A stretch of DNA of 64,000 nucleotides, taken from the NCBI RefSeq assembly GCF_002078875.1, contig NC_034409.1, positions 63,171,800 through 63,235,799 of the forward strand. The letters run 5' to 3'. The DNA comes from Numida meleagris. Its lineage: Eukaryota; Chordata; Aves; Galliformes; Numididae. Shown here in pieces: positions 24,501 to 33,120 of the stretch. A program made the position numbers and the translations under genes. The notes beneath the pieces were generated by a model that ran no database searches, was not told the DNA's origin, and saw only the letters and a program-made list of their open reading frames with translations. The first letter of the stretch is position 1. The number at the start of each line of letters is the position of its first letter.

Positions 24501-26950
24501 ACAGATTTGTGGCAAAACCTGCAGGAGAAGATAATACATGTGGGCAAGATAATGATGTGGGCATTTTTGTGATTACATTAACATGATGAAGCTGAATGTC
24601 TTTGCTGGTAAAAATAGCTGAAAGATAAAGGTAACTAGTGAATGACAGCCCTTGAACGTGTTTCCTAGTGTTTAAATGCAGAAAAGCAGTGAGTATAAGC
24701 CTGACTTCTTCTTGGATCTAAGCACTTTTACAAACTGTTTTGTAGATATAAAATCTCTCCTATTTTAGAGTGTTTTGTCCGTCTGGATAGGGTCTTATTA
24801 TCATTACCTATGGTATCTTACTTATCATTAAACAGTAGAAAAGTCAATGCACTTTTAAGATGCCCTTTGTATCTGCAGCAAAGGCTATTTCCTCAGTGAT
24901 GACAATGTGAGTAAAAATATTCTTTTCTCACAAATAAGCATTGCAAGAATAAAATAAATTCTGCCTTTGCGTGCATGTGCACAAGTGTACAAGAGGACAA
25001 AATAGCCTATGTTGGCACAATCTGAAAGCATACCAGCTTCTGACATGCAAGGTAAGCTCACCGATCTTTTCTAACATGTATTACTGATAAACTTGGCCTG
25101 GTAGGATGGAATCCCATCCTGACTGAGTTCTCTGGGAAATCTGCCAGGGACAGGACTGGGATTTCAACTCTAATCTGTATATAAATAATATTTCAGTATC
25201 TTCTGATCTTTAGGGACAACATATTTGAAATATTTTGGAGGACATTTGATGGGGAGAGTCAAGGGTCAATTCTTCTAACATGAGAACCAGTGGTTGTGCC
25301 AGCAGCTTCCAGCTAAGTGTTATTTCTTCCTTTGTCAGCTAATGGGAAATGATAGATAAATGTCACTGAGGATTGGGGTGGAACCTGTATATGCAAATCG
25401 AGGTGTCAGAGGAAAGCTCTGCCCGGACCTTATGTCAAAGTGCAGTAGGAGAAAGATGAGGGAGGAAGTGGAAGGAGTAGAAATGGCACACTCACACTCA
25501 ATCTGCCTGAGGGATTAAAGACAGATGGACATTTTCCATTGCAACTGACTGGTTCTGCTGCAGCAAATGTAGTAGTGTACTGCAATGGTAGCAACAGCAA
25601 GCTAGATGTTTGCTAGCACATCCAGGACAGTGCAGCTCTGTGGTGCTCTTTTCCCAGTGCTGTGTGGATATCTGATATGGACCTAAACATGTACCTAAGT
25701 CTTCAAAGGTTGTTTCAGTGGCTACCTGACCAGATGTGCTTCAAGATATGAGTCTTTTATTTGCAATTCTAAATAGTGAACTCTGTGGCAGGGACAATGT
25801 CTTACAAAAAGCTCCATGACAGCAGTTTCATATGGCTCACTCTGCAGCAGCAGGAACTGACAGAGGGCCTGCCACCAGGAGATGTGTGACAATCACTATG
25901 GAAGTGTACACTGCAGCAAGGGTGAGTGATGTCTGTCAGCACCCACTGGAATCAAGGGCCTTGATCATGACGTGGTCTTGTGGGCTATAAGTGGACTTCC
26001 ACCTTACGTTCTTCAGACCTAAAAGGCATGGTCAGATAAACAAAACACAGAATAGATTGGGATAAAACTGTATTAAATCAATCAAATTCTATTTATTGAC
26101 TTCAATGAAGTTGTGCTTGTTGCTGAAAGATCTGAGTGGCAATGAATGCTCCTAATACAAAATTAAAAGGGGAGTGAGGAAAATCATTTCCAAATGCTTT
26201 CTGACACATTTTCATAGAAAACAGATTTAGTTGTTTTGACTGAACATAGATTAAGGAACTCTAACTCTCCCAGATATTGCAGTAGAATGTTTGTCATACC
26301 TGCATTTCTTGGGTGCCAGATTAAACAAGTTGCACTTGGACAACGAGAGTTGCTCTTTTGAGTTGCTCTCAGCTACAAGAGGGGCAATGAAATTCTGTTT
26401 TCATATTTGTGACAGGGGAGGCAGGAAAAAGAGCGCAGTGACTGTCCTGGAGACAGTGGATGTCATGGCATGTATCCAGCTGAAGCAACGTACTCTTCAT
26501 GCTTCTCACTGGCAGGTCTTTTACTGACATTTAAAAGAGCCACACCTCCAAGCCAGGGATTTGGGACAACTGAAGTGGAGACAGATGGGAAAGTAGGATA
26601 TTTGACTTAATGGGGTGCAACTCACAAAGCTGTTTGCAGTCTCAAGTTTATGTTGAGATTTTATGAGACACTTAATCCTTTTTGTAGGAATACAAAAAAG
26701 AAAGAGGGTGATGACAGAGTAACTGGGTTTTGTGTTACCACCTGATCCTGCAATGAGGACAGGTTGGAAGTCTCAGCTGCACGCATGCAGAAAAACGCTG
26801 TAGTTGGGCCAGAATCCCTCCTTTTCTTAACCATCTGTAGGAAAGGCCCAGAAAGAATTTCCCTTTATCTGTAGGGTATGGCTTTTTTCAGTACTGATGT
26901 TACAGTTACACTTCTGTGACTAAAAGAAGGGCCTGGTTGTGCTCTAAGGG
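18517..26950. other. Non-coding, nothing recognised
   Basis: An 8.4-kb stretch without identified CR1, exon or RNA gene. An imperfect inverted repeat (GGCATTTC at about 19743, GAAATGCC at about 19797) has a loop of roughly 45 bases. Open frames at 20.3-20.8 and 24.2-24.5 kb are unrecognised. Confidence 0.5.
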
Positions 26951-27135
26951 ATTACAGAATCTTAGAGGTTGGAAGGGACCTCTGGAGGTCATCAAGTCCA
27001 ACCCCTTGCTACAGCTGGTTCCCTACAGCAGGTTGCACAGGAAGGTGTCCAGTTGGGTGTTGAGCAACTCCAGAGGAGACTCCACAACCTCTCTGGGCAG
27101 CTTGTTCCAGTGCTCTGTCACTGTAGCATTCTGAA
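26951..27135 (-). mobile_element. CR1 LINE fragment, 3' end, reverse orientation
   Basis: The sequence ATTACAGAATCTTAGAGGTT is followed by GGAAGGGACCTCTGGAGGTC, ATCAAGTCCAACCCCTTGCT, CAGGTTGCACAGGAAGGTGT and AGGAGACTCCACAACCTCTC, with TGGGCAGCTTGTTCCAGTGC before the match fades. This is reverse-complement CR1 3' sequence of the GGACCTCTGGAG type. The 5' part is missing, and open frames here are not genes. Confidence 0.93.
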
Positions 27136-29007
27136 AGTGCACAGTGAGAATTTGCAGACAGGCGAGATGATAGAAGGACTAACGGGCACAAAAACTAAGG
27201 CTCAGTATCTAATGACATGAAGTAAAACAGAGGTAGAACTGAGCAGGAGTATCCACAGTTGCTGGGTATATTCTGAATGCTAGGTAGCGGACCATGACAT
27301 CTCATTGCTTTCCCTATTCTGTACTGTATTATTTCCTTTCTTCCGGAAATCCTGCCCCATTCCTGCTTCCAGCTGCTCAGGATAGCAGAAAGAGAGGCTA
27401 GAAACTGGTCACGGTTTCTTTCACGAAGAAACTGGGAAACATCCTTTTTACTAATCTAGCCCTTTTCTTTGTTTTCTTTCTAAAAGCAATGGAACATTCA
27501 TCTGTTCTGATACCTCATTCCAGCCACTAGCATGAGGGGCATATTGGGCTGTGGAAGGAAGGGGGATGCATGTGGTGTAGAGGAGAAAGGAAATTTAGCA
27601 GAAAATCTCTGCTGTTATAAAGGAACCTAAGGCCAAATCCCCATGGTCCCCTCCACCAATAAAGCTGTATTCTGCTCTCATGTTTTAATGAAGAATATGT
27701 ATGTCAACCTGCTGAGAGGGGAGACCAGCAAGAGCACTGGACCATGAGCTCTCACATAGGCTGTAGTCACTTTGCCATCTGCCTAGCAGCTGTGCGGGTG
27801 AAGGTTGCTCTGGGCAGTCACAGTGGCAGACTAGTGAGAACAATCCTGCTGTGAAGAAAGGGGCATGACTTTCAGGCAGTTTGTGCCCAAAGGCCACCAA
27901 GAGGAAATCTGCAGTTGTTTCTCTGTGCTGGGAGTGAAGCAAGATTGCATGTGCTTGCACAATGCTGTCACCAGACATGGCCAGCTTACAGCCCAGTGCA
28001 ATGAGCAGCCACACTATATTAGGGAATGTGCTCTGGCTTGATGTTTCTTGGCTCTACTAGGTTGAAGCTGGTGCACAGGATTAGGCATTAATATCGTGGG
28101 TTCAGCACTCATTCAGTGTAATGGAAAGGTGTTGTGGCAGGGCTTGAAAGAAAGGCCTCTCCACTGGCTAAAGACCTGAGTAGCAGTCTGCGTTTTCACT
28201 TCTTGTTACAAGCCAGGCTTATCCATTTTTGAGGCCTGCTGAATGCTGGGTTGTCTGCATCACCAGTGCTGGGGAGAGAGGGTGAGGACAGTGTTAAACC
28301 TCAGCCAGAGCAAGAGGTTATTTAGCTGACCACGCTGGCACGATATAGATGTGTGGTTGTGTACGTATTTCCACCTAGCCAAACTACCGTTTGCCTTCAA
28401 AAAGTATTCCTGTTAATTATCACTGAAGTATTTTGTCATATATTTACAATTACTGTGCATTCCTCTGATTTTCCACCTTGCTGAAAGCTGCAAGAAGACA
28501 ATATTTTAAACTCTGTCATGGGATGAGGCATAAAGGGGAGAGGGATTTGCATGCATGTTTTGTACCAAAAAGGATTGAGTGTGTCTGTCCTCAAAGGAAG
28601 CACTCTTTAGCAAGACAGTGAAAAACAACACATTTTAGCAATAAACACTAGTCAAATGAATATCAAAGGCACTATGTGAAGTGAACAGATGAAAAGGAGA
28701 GACTGGTATTAGTTTGGAAGTGAAGAGTGCTTATGTACGGAGATGGTATTATTTGCAGGGTACATATTTTACTGTGAATCTGATGCAAGTAATGTGGCAA
28801 TGGTGGTAAATGTTGCACGTAAACCACTTCATTTATCTGCCCCTTTTCAGTCTTATCATCTGTTCAGAAAGAGCACGGGGTTCCTGGGATCTAAAGGTTC
28901 AGTCTCAGAATCAAAAGATGGGGTTCTGAGGAGACCCACTTATGTGAAAGTATGGAAAATAGGAGGTCCTGAGCAAGAATTGCATTCAATAACTGCTGGG
29001 AGGTATT

Positions 29008-29066
29008 TAAAAATAAATAAATATATATATATATAAATATGGGAAAAAATAAATATTTATAATATT
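29008..29066. repeat. AT-rich low complexity with (AT)n core
   Basis: AAATAAATAA is followed by an AT run at 29020-29035 and further A/T-only sequence, with only short G or C interruptions up to about 29066. Confidence 0.85.
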
Positions 29067-29869
29067 TTTCCATAAGTACTTTACTCTTAAGAGTTCACTA
29101 CGATTCTTTCAGTAGTATTTCAGTTGTATAAAGGTTGAAGTAGTGCTGAGGGTTTTGTTTTGATGCAGGCGCAGCAAAATGACAGTTTTCATGGTGCACT
29201 CTTTCACCATATGAGTAGCCTGTATTCTGGCAGTTTGTGTATGTATGTGGATATCAGGGGAATGCAACTGATGATGAAACAGGTGAAACAGTTTCAGATG
29301 TCACTTTCTATTTGCTGTAAAAAGATATTCATTAAAATTTGATGACTTATTGTTGAATTTGGAAACAAATCAGAGAAAAAAAGGCAATATCAAAACATTT
29401 TCCATCGTACTTCTGAAAACAAATTTTTTACGTTTAAAATAAACACAAAGTACTATTTTCTTAGGGACAGTTCTCCTCTTGTGAGAAAAATGAAAATTTT
29501 TTGTCTGATACCAAATGATTAAAAGTGTGTAACAGAAGAAAAAATGGACACAAAGAATAATAATAATAAATATCTTTGCACACCTTTATCAGGACATGCG
29601 GGGTCTATTACTGTTTTTGTTCCAGTATACCCCCTAGGTTTGGGAAGGTTACGCAGAGATGTTTTCACAGTTGTCTCTGCAGGCAGGCCTTGGAGCTGTG
29701 CGGAATGCTATGCTTTGACCCAGGATGTTTTCACTCATGACCAATTTTCATTTTAGAAAAAAGAACATCAAAATGTGTGCATTCCTCAAAATAGCTTGTA
29801 GGAAATACTTCAAATATTTGGTACATCCATCTATAAGCAAAGTGTTTTTTGAATTTTCTGAGAGGCTAG

Positions 29870-29907
29870 AACACTTTGAGAAACTATGAAACACTTTGAG
29901 AAACTAT
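29870..29907. repeat. Perfect 18-bp tandem duplication, period 20
   Basis: AACACTTTGAGAAACTAT at 29870-29887 is repeated at 29890-29907 with two bases between. It lies in otherwise unremarkable AT-rich DNA. Confidence 0.9.
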
Positions 29908-31108
29908 ACTCCTTTTCTGAGGATACAGGAAACATTTTTAGAGAGATTAATTGTGATGAAGTTATTGTCTAGTAACTTACAAAGGCTGAAAGATAACAAA
30001 TCATTCTGGGGGAAGACAGTAAACAGCACTGAATAGTTGACTTCTTCAAGGGGACCATCTGTCTATCTGATGACTCATCTTGCACTGATGTGGCTTTGCT
30101 AACTAAAGGTTGGACTGTTGACCTGACCTTAGTCTCCTGTGTATCTTCCTCAGTTTTGAAAAAGTGATTTGGCTTGAGAGTCATCTGAATGCAATGAAGA
30201 AACCCACAGTCCTTGGAGAGAAGGTAGCAGACTCTAACAAACCTCAGATGTACTCCCAAGAGGCTTGTTGATCTGAACAGTGTCAAAAAACAGGAAAGCA
30301 CCCAGTCATTGCACCAAAGAACACTACCCTGTGTAATCTCTCCTGCACCCCTGGGAACAGAAAAAAGGAGAAATAGTTGAAAGTTTTGTGGTGGTGTTCG
30401 TCATCCTCAGGTTTCCTTGTGAGGAAGACACCTTGAGCTTTTGGAGATGAGAGAAGGTGCTGAGGCTGTGTGGGAAGGGCCAAAAGTGTTGTTGGCTGGG
30501 ACATGTGAGGAGGGAATGGGGAGGGAACTCACTACGCAGTGCTGCACTTTTGGGGAGAGAAGGAACATACTCTGGTCAGGAGAGGTTGAGAAGGGGACGT
30601 ACCTCACTGAGTTAGAAGGGATGAAGGTGCACATAAATCGGATGACAATGTATGTCTGCCCTGGAGACAGAGAGGAAGAAAAGTTTGGAACTCTCAGTTT
30701 CTAGCATGTGAGGTGTCGCCCTAGGAGTCAGCTCTGTTTTAAGGCCTTGATGGCGACTGCCCTCCACAGAGCAAACGCTGCTGCCTGATGCAGGCCCACC
30801 TCCTGCAGGTTGCCCTCTGTGCACAGAAACCAGGGCCCTGCCTGGAACTTGCTGTCTGCCATGTTCTGTTCCCCCTCTGATCCCCACCTTCCAACAGGGA
30901 GAACCACATTGCTCCTGCAACGCGTGGCCTCTCTAGCCAAGGGAGCAGGGACAGGATTTAGCTGCATGGGCAGGCTGAGATGAAATGAGAGAATGGCAGG
31001 TTTGGTGTTCTTTGCTCTTCAAGGTATCCGTGGTGCTAAGAGTAAACAAACACATGACTCAAAAAAATGTCTTGTTGCAACCTGCTTTTTAAGTATATTG
31101 TCTGTGTA

Positions 31109-31127
31109 TTTAAAAAAAAAAAAAAAA
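31109..31127 (+). repeat. Poly(A) run
   Basis: An uninterrupted run of about 15 A follows TGTGTATTT and precedes GAGGTGCAG. No retroposed gene body was recognised before it. Confidence 0.8.
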
Positions 31128-31416
31128 GAGGTGCAGCCATTGTAAAGCCAGTATCAGATTTGCAAAATTAATATTCCCTTTGAACCTCTGCAGAATAACC
31201 CCAGCCAGCCAAACACATAGAAAGTAACAACAACAACATTTTAAATCCCCCAATCCAGGAACAAATGAGAAAGAAAAACACCCCCAGGAAAAGTAAACTA
31301 ATAAAATAATCTTCGCAAAATCCCTGCCCTCGGCAGTGTTTTAATCTGAAAAAGGGGGGCAGAGAAAGCCACAGATTCCCTTAAGTCATGGGAGGCTTTG
31401 CTATTGCCAGTGGTGG

Positions 31417-31668
31417 TTTTATAGGGAGGGTGCTTGGACGCTTCACCGCTGGGCAGGGTTCGAAAGCCGCAAGACAGATCCGTATCTGCAAACAGAGCAC
31501 TTCAAATAGTTCTCAAATGCACCTTGGCTTTGTCTCCCTGTAAACTGCAAGCAGTTATTAAGACCCCTTTGAAGGTTGGCCTGCATCTGCAGGCTGGCTG
31601 TGCGGCGTTCCGGCTAGCCCCGCACTGCTGGGCTGGAAAATGGTGGGGGGGGGGCGTGGGGGGTGAGT
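31417..31668 (+). promoter_or_regulatory. Candidate promoter and first leader exon for CALD1
   Basis: Seen: about a dozen CpGs between 31439 and 31672, against very few in the surrounding kilobases. TTTTATAG at 31417-31424 resembles a TATA box. An initiator-like TTCACCG puts a possible start near 31444, about 25 bases downstream. A strong donor GTGAGT is at 31663-31668. CArG-like motifs with one mismatch to CC(A/T)6GG lie at 31566-31575 (CCTTTGAAGG) and 31825-31834 (CCTTTTCTGG). Known: smooth-muscle caldesmon transcription depends on SRF acting through CArG-type sites. Inferred: an exon of roughly 31444-31662 could splice to the acceptor at 32998 over about 1.3 kb. The real promoter may instead lie farther upstream. 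Confidence 0.35.
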
Positions 31669-32071
31669 GCGGCGTGGAGGCTAGGATTGCAGAGGAAGCT
31701 GAGGCCTCCAGCCCTGCACAGGAAGCAATCTTAGAGCAGGCCTTAAATGCCAGATTCCAGGCAGAGTTTAACTAACCACTGACAGCTCTGTAAACAAAGC
31801 AGGGACAAAAAGAGAACAGCTTTCCCTTTTCTGGTAGTCATTTTTGGTTTGGGGGCTGCAGGGGAATTCTGTAATACTCGGCTTGATGGGATATAAACCA
31901 AGGCTGAAAAGGCTTTGTATATGAAGAACTGTAAAGGGGAAAATATTTCATGGACTAAATCATAAAGAAGAAGGTAGGGCACGGGGAAAACGCATGGATT
32001 AAACTACAAAAAAATATTTCTACTTTTGTTTTTTGAGCAAGATTTATATATACCTTGCTCCTCCTGGGTGG

Positions 32072-32081
32072 TATTTAAAAG
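32072..32081 (+). promoter_or_regulatory. TATA-like element before the pyrimidine tract
   Basis: TATTTAAAAG lies at 32072-32081, and TTTATATATACC lies about 20 bases farther upstream. It could serve as a core promoter element for a transcript starting at the edge of the pyrimidine tract. Such AT-rich words are common by chance here, and no good donor follows, so it is weaker than the 31.4-kb candidate. Confidence 0.15.
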
Positions 32082-32086
32082 CTCTG

Positions 32087-32529
32087 GCTTTCTTTCTTTT
32101 CTACTTTCCTCTTTTTAATTTTGTTCCTCCCCCTCCCCCATTTTTCTCATTTTTTTTCTCTTTTATTTTTCTTCTTTTTTTTTCTCCTATTTTTTCTTTT
32201 TCTCATTTCTTCTTTCTTTTTTCAATTTTCTCTTCTTTTTCTTTTTTGTTTTTCTTTTTCCTTTTCTTTTTCTTTTTCCTTTCCTTTTTCCTTTCCTTTT
32301 TCCTTTCCTTTTTCTTTTTCTTTTTCTTTTTCTTTTTCTTTTTCTTTTTCTTTTTCTTTTTCTTTTTCTTTTTCTTTTTCTTTTTCTCTCTTTCTCTTTT
32401 TATTTTCTTCCTTTTTCTTTTTTCTCTTTTTCTTTCCCCCCCTTCTCCCCCCTTTTTATGTTCTTTCCTTTCTTTTTTCTTTTTCTTTTTCTTTTCCTTT
32501 CTCTTTTTCTTTTTCTTTTCCCTCTTTTT
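32087..32529 (+). repeat. Long polypyrimidine tract with hexanucleotide core (TTTTTC)n
   Basis: About 440 bases are nearly all C and T on the + strand. Internal structure is visible: a 12-base unit TTTTTCCTTTCC occurs three times in a row (32273-32308) and passes directly into thirteen uninterrupted copies of TTTTTC (32309-32386). Irregular T-rich and C-rich stretches lie on both sides. The tract ends about 470 bp before the CALD1 start-codon exon. Open frames across it translate to phenylalanine/serine or lysine-rich low complexity and are not genes. Long homopurine-homopyrimidine duplexes can form triplex (H-DNA) structures; whether this one does is unknown. Confidence 0.95.
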
Positions 32530-32633
32530 AGAAGGGGGGATGGGGACAAATAGACGGGGACTAGCTTTTGCAAAGCTTTTCATTATCTGTGCAATTAGAG
32601 AAAACAAGAAATCTCTTGTGCAGCATTTTTACT

Positions 32634-32656
32634 GCTTCCAGTAAAAAACTGGAAGC
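32634..32656. repeat. Perfect 9-bp inverted repeat with 5-A loop
   Basis: GCTTCCAGT at 32634-32642 is followed by five A and then its exact reverse complement ACTGGAAGC at 32648-32656. It can form a short hairpin in RNA or a cruciform in DNA, and it contains paired TTCC/GGAA (ETS-type core) motifs. It lies about 340 bp upstream of the CALD1 acceptor. No run of T follows, and the function is unknown. Confidence 0.6.
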
Positions 32657-32959
32657 TAAAAGTTAAAATCCTGCTGAATTGTTGCTTTTGTTTGTAGGAA
32701 AAGACCTGTGACATTACAAATAGCTAGTCTGCGGCTAGCAGATGTATACAGTCTTTACTTAAAGCATGTTGATTTAATTTTAACTAGGAAACTAAGCTCA
32801 GGCATGGGCTATGTTTATCCTACAAGGCATTTCATTAATCTTGTTTATCTCAACAATACTGAGGAAGTTAAATTTTTTGATAGAAAAGGAAAATTGTTAC
32901 AGTGAAGTTCAGAAAGCAAAACAAAACTAAATGAACTCAGTTGTTTAAATGCATCCATT

Positions 32960-32998
32960 GTGCTTTCTCTCTGATCTGAGTGGTCATCTCCCTTTTAG
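32960..32998 (+). promoter_or_regulatory. CALD1: Splice acceptor region of the CALD1 start-codon exon
   Basis: Two pyrimidine-rich runs (TGCTTTCTCTCTGATC and CATCTCCCTTTT) lead into AG at 32997-32998. A CTGAT element around 32971 is a possible branch point. The acceptor implies that the 5' leader is split and at least one non-coding exon lies upstream, as in mammalian CALD1. The exact branch point is inferred. Confidence 0.8.
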
Positions 32999-33110
32999 AT
33001 TTGGATCGTTCCAGAGCTCTGAACACTTGAACACCCACCATGGATGACTTTGAACGCCGTAGAGAACTCAGGAGGCAAAAGCGTGAGGAAATGCGCCTTG
33101 AAGCAGAGAG
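32999..33110 (+). CDS. CALD1: Caldesmon (CALD1), exon with start codon: 41-nt leader plus codons 1-23 and two bases of codon 24
   Basis: Seen: a pyrimidine-rich stretch ends in CCCTTTTAG at 32998. After a 41-nt leader, ATG at 33040 sits in the context CCACCATGG, and an in-frame TGA at 33028-33030 excludes a longer reading frame. Translation gives MDDFERRRELRRQKREEMRL followed by EAE and a split arginine codon. The exon ends with AG before a GTGAGG donor at 33111 (phase 2). Known: this is the N-terminus of smooth-muscle (gizzard) and WI-38-type fibroblast caldesmon, an actin-, tropomyosin-, calmodulin- and myosin-binding protein that inhibits actomyosin ATPase on thin filaments and stress fibres. 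The N-terminal region contributes to myosin binding. HeLa/brain-type isoforms replace these 24 residues with a different first exon. The segment is highly charged and lacks a signal peptide. The next coding exon is not in the window. The coding part is 33040-33110. Confidence 0.95.
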
Positions 33111-33120
33111 GTGAGGTTGT
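33111..33120 (+). promoter_or_regulatory. CALD1: Splice donor after codon 24 (phase 2) of CALD1
   Basis: The exon ends GAGAG and the intron starts GTGAGGTTGT, a good match to the vertebrate donor consensus. It cuts an arginine codon after its second base. This agrees with the known caldesmon junction, after which mRNA continues into the exon shared by all isoforms; that exon lies beyond the window. Confidence 0.9.

Larger units (their letters stand above)
27136..31416. other. Non-coding region leading to the candidate promoter
   Basis: It contains the AT block at 29.0 kb, the 18-bp duplication at 29.87 kb and a more GC-rich, purine-rich segment at 30.43-30.97 kb. Frames in that segment run up to 102 codons on either strand without family resemblance. 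No exon was recognised. Confidence 0.5.
32530..32998 (+). other. CALD1: Non-coding DNA between pyrimidine tract and CALD1 exon
   Basis: This is ordinary AT-rich sequence in the presumed leader intron. The tract's right edge, CCCTCTTTTTAG at about 32520-32531, looks like a splice acceptor, and a weak donor (A|GTAAAA) falls at 32641 inside the hairpin. A 109-nt cryptic exon at 32532-32640 is therefore conceivable, though unsupported by any known transcript. Otherwise nothing is recognised. Confidence 0.6.

Noticed and set aside
31434..31775. 113-codon open frame over the CpG-rich patch
   Set aside because: It begins at a TTG codon, matches no known protein, and is better explained by the stop-poor GC-rich sequence.
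32033..32644. 203-codon plus-strand open frame, with overlapping frames on both strands
   Set aside because: It is a translation of the pyrimidine tract (runs of Phe/Ser or Lys/Glu), and it begins at a TTG rather than an ATG.
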